A stretch of DNA of 64,000 bases from Verrucomicrobiota bacterium (GTDB lineage Bacteria > Verrucomicrobiota > Verrucomicrobiia > Methylacidiphilales > UBA1321), in assembly GCA_013285645.1 (NCBI GenBank), contig JABDHJ010000012.1, forward strand, positions 17,637-81,636, read 5' to 3'. The notes below the pieces were generated by a model. It did not search any database. It was not told the DNA's origin and worked only from the letters and a program-made list of their open reading frames with translations. Each line of letters begins with the position of its first letter. Positions within the stretch are counted from its first letter, which is position 1. Positions 32,687 to 42,270 of the stretch are shown one piece after another. The position numbers and the translations under genes are program-made.

Positions 32687-33748
32687 TCAGCCCAGCGTGG
32701 CGACTTGCTCGGCGACGGCGCGCGGGATGCCTTCCAGCGTGTCGCGATAACTCGATTTCGGCAGTACCTGCAACGACGCGACAGCTTGGTCGAGATAACT
32801 TTGGATGCGACGCACCGCATTCTTAAGTCCGCCTCGCTCGACAACCTGCGCCAGCAATTCCGTTCGGTTTTCGGTCGTGCCGTGAAGAATGATCGTGTGC
32901 AGATGTTCCTGCTCAGCCGGACTGGCCTGCGCGAGAAGATGCAGAAGAGGCAGCGTCAGCTTGCCTTTGGCCAAGTCGGTGCCCACCGTTTTGCCGGTCG
33001 CTCCTTCGGTGCCGACGAGATCAAGACAGTCGTCGTAAATCTGGTAGGCAATGCCGAGGTAATCGCCGTAATTGCGCATGGCCAGAACTTCATCCGGGCG
33101 GCAGTTGTTGAGCACTGCGGACAATTCTGTGCAGATACGGAAAAGCGCGCCCGTTTTCATCGAGATGATCTTGATGTATTCGGGGATACTCAACTTGAGA
33201 TCGAACCGACGCTGCGTCTGGAGAATTTCGCCGCTGCAAACTTCGTTGGAGGCCTCGGCGATCTTGCGGGAGATGCTTTGGTCGGAAAAATTGGAACTCA
33301 GTTTCAAGGCGTGGCAGAAGAGACAATCACCGAGCAGGACAGAAAGTTCCGCACCCCATTTGGCAAATGCCGTCGGCTTGCCGCGTCGTTGCGAGGCACC
33401 ATCCATGATGTCGTCATGCACCAGCGTGGCCAGATGGATCAACTCGAGTGCAACGGCGAGATCGATGTGCTGCGGCGTCGATTTTCCGGTCGCGTGCGCG
33501 GCCAGCAAAACGAGGGCGGGGCGAATGCGTTTGCCGTTGCTGTCGAGCGCATAGCTGACGTAGCCCGAAATGCCGGGATCGAATTCCTGCACTTGGAATC
33601 GCAGCCGCTCCTCGATCATTTCGAGTTCGGGTTTGACGGTGGCAAGCTGCCTCCGCAGATCGAGTTTTTGCGAGAGCGAGGGAAAGGCCCGCTGCATCGA
33701 TTTCATTGAAATATCGCCGGGCGAATAAGAGGCCGCGGGGTCGCTCAT
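32687..33748 (-). CDS. ispB: Polyprenyl diphosphate synthase
   Basis: 353 residues, trans-isoprenyl synthase fold. First Asp-rich motif LVHDDIMDGASQRRGKPT at about residue 109, second IYDDCLDL near 242. Also GKRIRPALVLLAAHATG and DLAKGKLTLPLLHLL. It extends farnesyl diphosphate with isopentenyl units to make the quinone side chain in the cytosol. The small residues before the first motif (ELIHLATLVHDD) suit a long-chain (C35-C45) product, but the length is not certain, so the symbol is tentative. Confidence 0.9.
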   Translation of the reverse strand: MSDPAASYSPGDISMKSMQRAFPSLSQKLDLRRQLATVKPELEMIEERLRFQVQEFDPGISGYVSYALDSNGKRIRPALVLLAAHATGKSTPQHIDLAVALELIHLATLVHDDIMDGASQRRGKPTAFAKWGAELSVLLGDCLFCHALKLSSNFSDQSISRKIAEASNEVCSGEILQTQRRFDLKLSIPEYIKIISMKTGALFRICTELSAVLNNCRPDEVLAMRNYGDYLGIAYQIYDDCLDLVGTEGATGKTVGTDLAKGKLTLPLLHLLAQASPAEQEHLHTIILHGTTENRTELLAQVVERGGLKNAVRRIQSYLDQAVASLQVLPKSSYRDTLEGIPRAVAEQVATLG

Positions 33749-33804
33749 GTCTTAGAAGTTACGCAGATCATTACAGGCGGTCAAACCTAGAGGTAATTTA
33801 ACTC

Positions 33805-34278
33805 TTAGATTCCGTGTTCCTGCCAGAAGTCCTCTTCCTCTGTCGTGAGGTTGGGCATCCAGAAACCGGAGGCCCGTGAAATTTGCTGACGGCTCCACTC
33901 GTCGTGGAAAACCTCCAGTTGCGAGAGGGGAACGACTGCGGCGAAGTCACCCGGGTTCACGAGCAGACCGGCGCAACCCTGGGTCTTTCGTTCCACGCAC
34001 CAGGCCATGGCGGCGGGGGTGGGGATGGAGATGACTGGAGGTGGACCGATCTCGACGATTTCCTCGATTCGGGCGATATCGCTAAAAACGAGAATATACC
34101 AGTGATTTTCGATCTCCACCTCTGATGGTCGGGGATTTTGTTTTGTGCCGATGTCAAAAAAATACCAGTGAGTTAATGCTGAAAGGGCACCGAGGACGTA
34201 GTCGACCTGGCGCGCCGGGTCAGAGCACTCGCGGGCTTTGCGGACCCAAAGATCGAAACGGTCGGGCAGGCGGGCCAT
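33805..34278 (-). CDS. Unknown conserved-looking protein upstream of the polyprenyl synthase
   Basis: 157 residues, soluble and acidic. DPARQVDYVLGALSALTHWYFFDIG, then ENHWYILVFSDIARIEEIVEIG and AAMAWCVERKTQGCAGLLVNPGDFAAVVPLSQLEVFHDEW, reads like an SseB-like or similar alpha/beta protein, but no family is certain. It follows the pepA gene by 15 nt on the same strand, so the two are probably co-transcribed. Confidence 0.65.
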   Translation of the reverse strand: MARLPDRFDLWVRKARECSDPARQVDYVLGALSALTHWYFFDIGTKQNPRPSEVEIENHWYILVFSDIARIEEIVEIGPPPVISIPTPAAMAWCVERKTQGCAGLLVNPGDFAAVVPLSQLEVFHDEWSRQQISRASGFWMPNLTTEEEDFWQEHGI

Positions 34279-34293
34279 GTTGGCGAAGCCTTG

Positions 34294-35724
34294 TTATACC
34301 GGCAATCCAGCGCGCAACGCTTGCAGGGTGAGGCGAACACCGAAGCCGGTGGCGCCGCCTTCGAGGTGTGCGGGGGGCTTGGTGGTCCAGGCGGTGCCAG
34401 CGATGTCGAGATGGACGAAGGGTACGTCCTCGGCCCAGGTCTTGACGAAGCTGGCGCTGATGCAGGCACTGCCTTCGCGGCCGCCGATATTTTTGACGGT
34501 GGCGACTTCGGAGGCGGTGCCTTCCTTGTATTCCTCATCGACAGGCAGAGGCCAGACGAGTTCGCCGGTGGTTTTGCCCGCGGTGACGAGGGCGTCGCGC
34601 AATTTATCCTCGGAAGTGAAGAGACCGGCACGGCGATAGCCAAGTGCCATGACGACGGCACCCGTCAGCGTCGAGTATTCGATGATGGCGGAGGGCTTGT
34701 AGGTGAGGCGCGCGTGGGCGATGGCGTCGGCGAGGATGATACGGCCCTCGGCATCGGTGTTGAGAACTTCGATGGTCTTGCCATCGAGCGTGGTGATGAT
34801 GTCGCCGGGGCGATAGGCGTCGGGCCCGGGCATGTTCTCGGCGGCGGGGATGAGGCCGATGATGTTGATCGGCAATTTCAGGTCGGCAGCAGCCAGCAGA
34901 ATGCCGATAACGGCTAGACCGCCCATCTTGTCCCATTTCATTTCGTCCATCTGCGCGCCGGGTTTGATGGAGATGCCACCAGTGTCGAACGTGACCGCCT
35001 TGCCGACGAGCGCGACGGGCTTGTCCTTTTTTCCCGCGCCCAGATATTCGAGCACGATAAGACGCGGCGGATGGGCGGAGCCATTTCCGACGGCGAGGAT
35101 GCCGCCGAAGCCATCGCGCGCGAGGTGCCGCTCGTTCCAGATTTTGACGGTGAGATTGGCGCGGTCCTTCGCGAGTTCCTCCGCTTTCTCGGCGAGGATC
35201 GGCGGGGTGAGCATGTTGCCGGGAAGATTTCCGATGTCGCGGATGGTGTTCGTGATCGTCGCGATAATCTCGGCGTCATGGGCCTGCACGCGGGCGTTCG
35301 TCACTTCGTGTTCGGTAACGAGGAGCTGTAATTTGTCGAGGACGCCGCGGGTCTTCTTCGAAGGGTCCTTGCCGAAGCCCAGGAATTTGTAGCTCGCGAG
35401 AATAGCACCCTCCACGGCGGGCGCGACGTGATCGGGATAAAGGGTGAGATCGAGCGCGGCTTCAGTTCCACCGATTTTGAGCAGATGTTTGATGGCGGCG
35501 CCGGTGGCGCGGCGTAGCGTGTCAGGCTCGATCTTTTCCTTGTCGCCTAACCCGACGACGAGGGTCCGCCCGGTCTTATCGCGCAGGAGAAGCGTGCTGC
35601 AGATTGTGCCGTCGAATTCCGAAATCGGAACGCCCGCAGGCAGGGCATCTCCCTTGACGAAATAGGTGATGAGATCAGGTGAGCCGAGTGGAGCAGTGCG
35701 AACGTCGATTTTGAGAGTGGACAT
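34294..35724 (-). CDS. pepA: Leucyl aminopeptidase (M17 family)
   Basis: 476 residues from the ATG at 35724; an upstream TTG at 35745 is less likely. The catalytic domain shows KAVTFDTGGISIKPG, MKWDKMGGLAVIG, and the M17 signature NTDAEGRIILADAI near 318-331. Two zinc or manganese ions are bound by these Lys, Asp and Glu residues. It removes N-terminal residues from peptides in the cytosol and may also bind DNA, as PepA does in enteric bacteria. Confidence 0.95.
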   Translation of the reverse strand: MSTLKIDVRTAPLGSPDLITYFVKGDALPAGVPISEFDGTICSTLLLRDKTGRTLVVGLGDKEKIEPDTLRRATGAAIKHLLKIGGTEAALDLTLYPDHVAPAVEGAILASYKFLGFGKDPSKKTRGVLDKLQLLVTEHEVTNARVQAHDAEIIATITNTIRDIGNLPGNMLTPPILAEKAEELAKDRANLTVKIWNERHLARDGFGGILAVGNGSAHPPRLIVLEYLGAGKKDKPVALVGKAVTFDTGGISIKPGAQMDEMKWDKMGGLAVIGILLAAADLKLPINIIGLIPAAENMPGPDAYRPGDIITTLDGKTIEVLNTDAEGRIILADAIAHARLTYKPSAIIEYSTLTGAVVMALGYRRAGLFTSEDKLRDALVTAGKTTGELVWPLPVDEEYKEGTASEVATVKNIGGREGSACISASFVKTWAEDVPFVHLDIAGTAWTTKPPAHLEGGATGFGVRLTLQALRAGLPV

Positions 35725-35866
35725 GGTGAATGCGTAAAAGGTCAATTAAAGGCCTGTCATTCCACTTGTCGAGGGAGCAATTCAATCGACATGCCGGATT
35801 GCTGGGTTGCCAAGCGGCGGGCGTTACCGATACTTCCCGGCGTTGCCACCGATCCAGATAAGCCTT

Positions 35867-37906
35867 ATGAGACGACGAAATTCTTTTTCACGACTGCGCA
35901 GAATGGAATTCCTGATCATTCTCTTGGGGTGCGTGACAATTCTGCCGCCGGTGCGGTCCCAATCGCCGCCGCCGTCGGATTTGGTGGTTGATGGCGTACC
36001 GGCTATTTCGCCAGACATCATGCAGGCGACGGCCCCGTACTGGGCCGCGAACGGAAATGCCTTCATGGGTTGGGACCCGAAATCGAACGCGATGCTCATC
36101 AACTCCGTGGGCCATGAAACCCGGCAGTTGCACGTCCTTCTGTCGCCGGGAGGGGAGACGAAAATGACGACCCAATTTCCCGGCACTATCATGAGCGGCA
36201 GTTTTATGCCGACGGCGGGAGACTTGGTTGTCTTTGATGCCGATCACGACGGCGACGAATTTTTCCAGCTTTACGGGCTCGATGTCGCCACCAACAAAAC
36301 GCAATTACTGACGGATGGGGATTCCCGCAACAGCAACGTCATCTACGACCACACCGGCAAGCAAATTGCGTTTCTCTCCACCATGCCCGAGGCCAAGTAC
36401 AACGTGATTTATGTCATGGACCCGCGCAATCCCGATTCCCGCCGCGTCATCATGACGCCCGATTCCGGCGGATGGATCCTGGAGGATTGGGCCCATGACG
36501 GCGGGCACATCCTTGCCTGTCACCTCACCTCCCGTGGCGGGTACCTCTGGTCGATCGATACCAATTCCGGTGAAACCAAATTGTTGACCAAGACGCCGGA
36601 AACCCAGCGATTTTACGTGGAAGCCAAATACACGCCGCAGGACACGGGGCTTTACGTTCTCCTTCTGGGTCCGCATGAGACCAGTTTCATTGACTATTTT
36701 CCCCTGGCCAACGACGGGCCGATCCGGAAAGTGCCCAAGAATGTGACCAAGGCATTGTCCCTGGAGCTTTCGCCCGATGGCTCCCTGCTGGCCTATATCA
36801 CCGAGGAAAACGACGCGGATAAGCTGCATATTTTCAACACCATTACGGGCGACGAATTGCCGCAGATTCCATTGGAGCCGGCGCTTTTCGGTCGGATGCG
36901 CTGGACTGCGGACGGCACCGAGCTGGGATTCAATTACGGTTCCACCAGCAAACCGTTTCAGGCTTACTCCTACAAGATTGCGACCCAACAATTGCTTCAG
37001 TGGACGCAATCCGAGACCACAGGCCTTCCAGCGACGCCGGTGAAAGCGGAGTTGGTGAAGATCAACAGTTTTGATGGACTCGAAATCTCCGGATATCTTT
37101 ACCGACCGAATCCGCAGAAATTTCCCGGCAAGCGGCCCGTCGTGATTTGCATTCATGGCGGCCCGGCGGCCGAGTTTCGTCCCGACTATCTCGGGGAATA
37201 TAATTATTACCTGGACGAGATGGGCGTCGCTTTACTTTATCCCAATGTACGGGGATCGACCGGATTCGGAGCGGATTTTGTCAATCTCGACAACGGCTAC
37301 AAACGCGAGGACTCGGTGAAGGACATCGGCGCGTTTCTCGATTGGATCGCGACCGATTCGAGATTGGATGCCAATCGCATCGGCGTGCAGGGCGGCAGTT
37401 ACGGTGGCTACATGACCCTGGCCACGCTGATACATTATGGCAACCAGGTGCGTTGCGGCAGCGACCTGATGGGCTTTACCGATTTTGTGACCCTGCTACG
37501 CCATACGAAAGCGTTCTGGCAGACCGGTGCCCGGATGGAACTCGGCGACGAGCGTTATCCTGAGATGAACAAATTCCTGGAGAGCATTTCTCCGTTGAAC
37601 CACGCTGCGGAAATTCACGATCCGGTCATGATCACGGCAGGCAAGAGTGATCCACGGGTGCCGGTGAGTGAATCGGACCAAATGGTCAAGGCGATCCGGG
37701 CGCAGAACGGGATCATCTGGTACATCCTGGGTGAGAACGAGGGGCACGGTTTTCGCCGGGTATCGGATTCGCAATATCAATTCGCGGCTGAGGCTGATTT
37801 CTTTCAAACTTATTTGTTGCCGGAAAAGCGGCTCACGCCGCTGGGTCCGGCGGCTCCGGTCAAAGCCAAGTTTGGAACAACCCCGCCGCCCTCTTCGCCG
37901 GATTAA
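35867..37906 (+). CDS. Prolyl-oligopeptidase family (S9) peptidase, exported
   Basis: About 679 residues from the ATG at 35867; an ATG at 35903 is possible. A signal sequence FLIILLGCVTILPPVRSQ precedes a beta-propeller (about 30-400) with WD40-like strands (HDGGHILACHL, SPDGSLLAYI). The hydrolase domain has Ser511 in GGSYGGYM, Asp595 in KSDPRVPV and His627 in EGHGF. These enzymes trim proline-containing or other peptides; the location here is periplasmic or surface. Divergent from pepA. Confidence 0.9.
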   Translation: MRRRNSFSRLRRMEFLIILLGCVTILPPVRSQSPPPSDLVVDGVPAISPDIMQATAPYWAANGNAFMGWDPKSNAMLINSVGHETRQLHVLLSPGGETKMTTQFPGTIMSGSFMPTAGDLVVFDADHDGDEFFQLYGLDVATNKTQLLTDGDSRNSNVIYDHTGKQIAFLSTMPEAKYNVIYVMDPRNPDSRRVIMTPDSGGWILEDWAHDGGHILACHLTSRGGYLWSIDTNSGETKLLTKTPETQRFYVEAKYTPQDTGLYVLLLGPHETSFIDYFPLANDGPIRKVPKNVTKALSLELSPDGSLLAYITEENDADKLHIFNTITGDELPQIPLEPALFGRMRWTADGTELGFNYGSTSKPFQAYSYKIATQQLLQWTQSETTGLPATPVKAELVKINSFDGLEISGYLYRPNPQKFPGKRPVVICIHGGPAAEFRPDYLGEYNYYLDEMGVALLYPNVRGSTGFGADFVNLDNGYKREDSVKDIGAFLDWIATDSRLDANRIGVQGGSYGGYMTLATLIHYGNQVRCGSDLMGFTDFVTLLRHTKAFWQTGARMELGDERYPEMNKFLESISPLNHAAEIHDPVMITAGKSDPRVPVSESDQMVKAIRAQNGIIWYILGENEGHGFRRVSDSQYQFAAEADFFQTYLLPEKRLTPLGPAAPVKAKFGTTPPPSSPD

Positions 37907-37959
37907 ATTGTGCTCTCGCGTTGTCCCTGCGCGCCAATTAGAGCATACTTCATGGACTC

Positions 37960-39771
37960 ATGAGTTCGTCCCGCGATCTTGCCTTAAGCATCCTTCAGAA
38001 GACCTACGGCTATCGTAGTTTTCGGGGCGAGCAGGCGGAAGTCATTGAGCACGTCAACTCGGGGCGGCATACGTTTGTGCTGATGCCGACCGGTGGAGGG
38101 AAATCGCTTTGTTACCAGATTCCCGCGTTGTGCCGTGAAGGCGTGGGTGTGGTTATTTCGCCTCTGATCGCGCTGATGCAGGACCAGGTCGATGCGTTGA
38201 CGCAACTTGGCGTCAAGGCGGCGGCGATCAACTCGAGCATGACGGCGGCGAGTATCGAAAAGACCAAGAAGCTTATTCGTGCGGGTGAACTTGATTTGGT
38301 TTATGTGGCGCCGGAACGTCTCTTGATGGATGACTTCCTGGCGCTTTTGCATCAATCCAAGATCGCCTTGTTTGCGATTGATGAAGCGCATTGCGTCTCG
38401 CAGTGGGGACATGATTTTCGTCCTCACTACACACAGTTGGCCGTCCTGGCTGAGCAGTTTCCCACCGTGCCGCGCCTTGCGTTGACCGCGACTGCCGACA
38501 AGCCGACCCGGAAGGATATTGTCGAACGCCTGCATCTCGCCGAAGGCCGCACATTTGTCGCTGGTTTTGATCGGCCTAATATCCATTACAGCATCCAGCT
38601 GAAAAGCAGTGCGCAGAAACAAATCCTGCAATTCATCAAGGAATCGCATCCTCGCGATAGCGGGATTGTTTACTGCCTCTCGCGTAAAATGACGGAGGAA
38701 ACCGCGGCGTGGTTGGTGACGCAGGGCTGCAAGGCGTTGCCCTATCACGCGGGGATGGAGGCAGAGGACCGGGCGCGCAACCAGACGCGATTCCTGCGAG
38801 AGGACAACATCATCATGGTGGCCACGATCGCCTTTGGCATGGGCATCGACAAACCCGACGTGCGCTTTGTCGCGCACATGAATATCCCGAAAAATATCGA
38901 GGCCTATTATCAGGAAACTGGGCGGGCGGGCCGCGATGGTTTGCCCGCAAACGCGCTGATGCTCTACAGCATGCAGGACGCCGTCATGCAGCGGGACTTC
39001 ATCGAGAAATCGGAGGCGCCCGATGCGCAAAAAAGGATCGAGCGGCAGAAACTGAGCGCGCTGCTTGGGCTCTGCGAAGCCGCTTCTTGCCGGCGGAAAA
39101 TTGTCCTCGAATATTTTGGAGACTCCGGCGAGCCCTGTGGTAATTGCGATACGTGTCTGTCGCCACCGATTACTTTCGACGGCACCGTCGCCGCGCAAAA
39201 GGCGCTCTCCTGCGCCTATCGAACCGAGCAACGGTTTGGCGTCGGTTATCTGATCGATGTGCTATTGGGTAAAGAGGACGAACGAATCCAGCGTTTTGGT
39301 CATGATAAAGTCAGCACATTTGGAATTGGGAAAGAGTATGCCCAGAGCGAATGGCAGAGCATCTTTCGCCAACTTGTGGCCTTGAATTTATTGACCGTGG
39401 ATGGCAGCGAATTTGGTGGATTGAAAATGACTCCGCAGGGTCAGGCTTTCCTGAAGCAGAAAGAAACGCTTCATCTCCGCAAGTTTATGGGTAAAGCCAA
39501 GGCCGCGACCCCGAGGCAGGCGCGGACTGTCATTGCGTTCGATGACGAAAATGATGGGGAACTTTTCGCCGCGATGAAAACGGCTCGATTGGAATTGGCG
39601 CGGGAACAGAACGTCCCGCCCTACGTTATTTTCCATGACCGAACCTTGCGCGAACTGGCGATTCACAAACCGCGCTCGCTTGCCGCGATGTCGCAGATCA
39701 GCGGGGTGGGAGAAAAGAAAATGGAGCGGTACGGCGATACTTTTTTACAGGTGATCGCTGAGCATTCCTAA
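37960..39771 (+). CDS. recQ: ATP-dependent DNA helicase RecQ
   Basis: 603 residues. Walker A PTGGGKSLCYQ at about 43-53, DEAH box at 141-144, QETGRAGRDG motif VI in the second RecA domain. Zinc-binding CRRKIVLEYFGDSGEPCGNCDTC, RQC winged helix, and a C-terminal HRDC domain (LRELAIHKPRSLAAMSQISGVGEKKMERYG). It unwinds forks and recombination intermediates 3'-5'. Its stop overlaps that of the convergent small gene by 4 nt. Confidence 0.97.
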   Translation: MSSSRDLALSILQKTYGYRSFRGEQAEVIEHVNSGRHTFVLMPTGGGKSLCYQIPALCREGVGVVISPLIALMQDQVDALTQLGVKAAAINSSMTAASIEKTKKLIRAGELDLVYVAPERLLMDDFLALLHQSKIALFAIDEAHCVSQWGHDFRPHYTQLAVLAEQFPTVPRLALTATADKPTRKDIVERLHLAEGRTFVAGFDRPNIHYSIQLKSSAQKQILQFIKESHPRDSGIVYCLSRKMTEETAAWLVTQGCKALPYHAGMEAEDRARNQTRFLREDNIIMVATIAFGMGIDKPDVRFVAHMNIPKNIEAYYQETGRAGRDGLPANALMLYSMQDAVMQRDFIEKSEAPDAQKRIERQKLSALLGLCEAASCRRKIVLEYFGDSGEPCGNCDTCLSPPITFDGTVAAQKALSCAYRTEQRFGVGYLIDVLLGKEDERIQRFGHDKVSTFGIGKEYAQSEWQSIFRQLVALNLLTVDGSEFGGLKMTPQGQAFLKQKETLHLRKFMGKAKAATPRQARTVIAFDDENDGELFAAMKTARLELAREQNVPPYVIFHDRTLRELAIHKPRSLAAMSQISGVGEKKMERYGDTFLQVIAEHS

Positions 39772-40103
39772 GCCAACCACTCCGGCTCTTCGTCGGGGTC
39801 GCCGCTCCAGCCCCACTCATTGAGCATTTCAACGAAGGCCTCTTTCTCCTCGTCGTCGAAAGGCCAGTCCCGCTCGGGCTCCTCCATGGTGGCGAAGCCG
39901 TAGCCAAGTTTGATGATCTGGTCCCGATAAGGTTCGATGATCTTGTAATCCGAAACGATCAAGAGGCCTTCGTCTGCGCCAAAATTCTTGAGCAGGACTT
40001 CGGCGGTCAGGGAAAATTTCTCTGTCTTTAATTTATAGGGGACAACGATATCCAGTTCGAGTTCCTTGGCCGCCGTGCGCCAGGCTTTTTGAAGACGGGT
40101 CAT
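39768..40103 (-). CDS. Small unknown cytosolic protein
   Basis: 111 residues, acidic at the C-terminus (DWPFDDEEKEAFVEMLNEWGWSGDPDEEPEWLA). The first part, KAWRTAAKELELDIVVPYKLKTEKFSLTAEVLLKNFGADEGLLIVSDY, looks like an alpha/beta fold. It resembles small single-domain immunity-type or uncharacterised proteins, without a sure family. Convergent with recQ, and 15 nt downstream of ispH on the same strand. Confidence 0.65.
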   Translation of the reverse strand: MTRLQKAWRTAAKELELDIVVPYKLKTEKFSLTAEVLLKNFGADEGLLIVSDYKIIEPYRDQIIKLGYGFATMEEPERDWPFDDEEKEAFVEMLNEWGWSGDPDEEPEWLA

Positions 40104-40118
40104 AACAAAGATGTCCGG

Positions 40119-41417
40119 TTAATGTCCGGTGTGTTCCTCGGGCGGCAGGAGACCGACGATCTCGCGATAATCCTTGGGCAGAAGCGTTTCGACGTCGACG
40201 CCGCGGAATTCATAGAGACGGTGGATCGTTTCCTCGAGAAGATTGTTCGGACACGAAGCCCCGGCGGTGATGCCGACCACGACGTTGCCCTCGGGTAGCC
40301 AGTCGTGGCTGATAACTTCCTGCTCCTTGTGCTGGTTGTAGTGGGAGATTTCCTTGGGCGAAATGAGCTTGTCCGAATTCTTGATGAAGTAAGTGGGCAG
40401 CACGCCTTCGCCCATTTCGGCCAAATGCGATGTATTGCTGCTGTTGTAGCCTCCGACGACGAGAAGCAGGTTCATTTTCTCCACGCTGAGCATCTCGGAA
40501 AGCGCATCCTGCCGTTCCTGCGTGGCACCGCAAATGGTGTCGGCCTTGCGGAAATGGCTGTCGAGATTTTCGGGTCCAAAACGATCGACCATGGCTTTCT
40601 CGAACCGGCGCTGCACTTCTTCGGTCTCGCCCTTCATCATGGTGGTCTGGTTGGCGACGCCGACGGAAGTCAGATGCTGATCGGGATCGAAATTGGGCGA
40701 GTAAGCACCTTGGAATTTCTTGAGAAACTCTTCCTTATTGCCGCCCTTGCGGATGTAATTGCAGACGTAATCGGTCTCATCAAGCGTGAAGACGACGAGG
40801 TAATGCGTGCCGCCTTTTTCGCTGATCGCCTGCGAGACGGTCGCCTTGGTTTCCTCGTGCCAAGCTTTGCCGTGGATGATGGAAGTCGTGCCTTGGTTGC
40901 GATATTGGCGCACTCGTTTCCAGACGCTCATGACGTCGCCGCAGGTGGTGTCGACCTTGTAGCAGCCGATGTCCTGGAGGCGGTTGAGCACCTTCACTTC
41001 TGCGCCGAACGCAGGCACGATGACGACGTCTTCTTCGGTCAAGTTGTCGAGATCGTAGACGCCGCGCGTCTCCTTGAGCTGCTTGATGCCGAGGTCCTGA
41101 AGCTGGTCGTTGACCTCGGGGTTATGGATGATTTCGCCGAGCAGATAGATGTTGTGGCCCTTGAAATACTTGGCGGAGGCGTAGGCGAGATTGATCGCGC
41201 GCTCGACGCCGTAGCAGAAGCCGAAGACCTTCGCGAGCTTGACCGTGAGGCCGTTGGCGGTGAGGTGCTGATTCGTATGGCGCAGGTATTCCACGACCGG
41301 GCTGCGATAGTGGCTTTCGACCTGTTCCTGCACGAGCTTCATGATTTCCGGGGTGCGGAGATTCATGCGTTTCTTGGGCGCGGTGGCAGTTGCGATGGGC
41401 TGGGACTCGTCGGACAT
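40119..41417 (-). CDS. ispH: 4-hydroxy-3-methylbut-2-enyl diphosphate reductase (long plant/cyanobacterial type)
   Basis: 432 residues from the ATG at 41417; AAGGAG directly abuts it, so an ATG at 41366 is an alternative. The iron-sulfur cluster cysteines are visible in FGFCYGVERA, DTTCGDVMSVW and TICGATQERQ. The extra N-terminal stretch (EIMKLVQEQVESHYRSPVVEYLR) and the inserted blocks mark the long type found in plants, cyanobacteria and some other bacteria. It performs the last step of the MEP isoprenoid pathway. A polyprenyl synthase gene lies 7 kb away. Confidence 0.94.
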   Translation of the reverse strand: MSDESQPIATATAPKKRMNLRTPEIMKLVQEQVESHYRSPVVEYLRHTNQHLTANGLTVKLAKVFGFCYGVERAINLAYASAKYFKGHNIYLLGEIIHNPEVNDQLQDLGIKQLKETRGVYDLDNLTEEDVVIVPAFGAEVKVLNRLQDIGCYKVDTTCGDVMSVWKRVRQYRNQGTTSIIHGKAWHEETKATVSQAISEKGGTHYLVVFTLDETDYVCNYIRKGGNKEEFLKKFQGAYSPNFDPDQHLTSVGVANQTTMMKGETEEVQRRFEKAMVDRFGPENLDSHFRKADTICGATQERQDALSEMLSVEKMNLLLVVGGYNSSNTSHLAEMGEGVLPTYFIKNSDKLISPKEISHYNQHKEQEVISHDWLPEGNVVVGITAGASCPNNLLEETIHRLYEFRGVDVETLLPKDYREIVGLLPPEEHTGH

Positions 41418-41475
41418 CTCCTTAGTAACCGCGATAGAGACGGTTCCGTCAAGTCCGGCATTTGGCGGGGAGGGG

Positions 41476-41522
41476 CTGAATTTTGACGGAATTACCAAAT
41501 TTCTCCAAATTTACGGAATTTT
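41476..41522. repeat. 47-bp inverted repeat, left arm around hpt
   Basis: Begins CTGAATTTTGACGGAATTAC and ends TTACGGAATTTT. It is the exact reverse complement of 42271-42317. The similarity continues imperfectly for about 35 bp inward on both sides. Confidence 0.9.
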
Positions 41523-41600
41523 GACAGGGGAACATGAGGGAAGACAGGGGAGTTTTTGGACAGGATTAACAGGATTGGGGACGATCCCTCTTCCTTATTC

Positions 41601-41628
41601 GTCATCCTGAGCTTGTCAAGGGATCAGC
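41601..41628. repeat. Dispersed repeat, GTCATCCTGAGCTTGTC family
   Basis: One of six recognisable copies in the window (others at 27672, 32360, 32492, 42183 and 44982). This one is the inverted partner of 42183-42212 on the other side of hpt. Confidence 0.8.
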
Positions 41629-41644
41629 TTCCATTGGCTTTCAC

Positions 41645-42163
41645 CTAATCTGTCAATATCCGCACCTGCTTCAGGCCGCGATATCGTCCGTCATAATCGA
41701 GGCCGTAGCCGACGACGAAATGGTTGGGGATCTTGAAGCCGATCCAATTGGCGTGGAGGGGGACTTCCTGTTTGCCGCGTTTTTGGAGGAGGACGCAGAT
41801 TTTCACATCGGCGGCGCCGAGCTTTTTCAGGCGCGCGACGAGGGCAGAGAGGGTGCGTCCGGTGTCGAGGATGTCATCGACGATGAGGACGTGGCGGCCT
41901 GCGATTGAATCGTCGAGGGCATCGAGGCCGAGGATCTTGCCGGTGCTGTTTGTCCCGGCATAACTGGCGAGGCGGACACAGGAGATTTCGGTCTCGTCGA
42001 GATCGATGGCGCGGACCAAATCGGCGAGGAAAAAGAGCGCCCCGTTCATCACGCCGAGGAAGATCGGTCGCTTGCCGCGATAATGGCGCGTGAGACTCTT
42101 GCCCAGTTGCTGGACGCGCGCGCGGATTTGCGTCTGCGTGAGGAGAACACGGCCCGGCGTCAT
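41645..42163 (-). CDS. hpt: Hypoxanthine phosphoribosyltransferase
   Basis: 172 residues from the ATG at 42163, a normal length. The upstream open frame (49 codons) is translated repeat DNA and is rejected. PRPP-binding loop VLIVDDILDTGRTL at about 95-108, GVMNGALFFLADLVRAI with the flexible-loop region after it, and VVGYGLDYDGRYRGLKQV near the end. It salvages hypoxanthine and guanine to IMP and GMP. The gene is enclosed by nested inverted repeats. Confidence 0.94.
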   Translation of the reverse strand: MTPGRVLLTQTQIRARVQQLGKSLTRHYRGKRPIFLGVMNGALFFLADLVRAIDLDETEISCVRLASYAGTNSTGKILGLDALDDSIAGRHVLIVDDILDTGRTLSALVARLKKLGAADVKICVLLQKRGKQEVPLHANWIGFKIPNHFVVGYGLDYDGRYRGLKQVRILTD

Positions 42164-42182
42164 GGCCCAAGCAAAGAGCGGA

Positions 42183-42212
42183 ACTGATCCTTCGACAAGC
42201 TCAGGATGACGG
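42183..42212. repeat. Dispersed repeat, reverse copy
   Basis: ACTGATCCTTCGACAAGCTC followed by AGGATGACGG, the reverse complement of the copy at 41601-41628. It sits just upstream of the hpt start codon. Confidence 0.8.
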
Positions 42213-42270
42213 ATCGGCCATGAAAAAATGTGTGCTCCTCCTGTTTTCATCCTTTCATGTCCTCCCGTTA

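Noticed and set aside
32648..33709. 353-codon open frame antisense to the polyprenyl synthase
   Set aside because: No motif, while the opposite frame has both Asp-rich motifs.
37984..39231. 415-codon open frame antisense to recQ
   Set aside because: recQ has all helicase motifs; the opposite frame is a shadow.
40305..41486. 393-codon open frame antisense to ispH
   Set aside because: The ispH reading is fully supported by cluster cysteines; the antisense product shows no motif.
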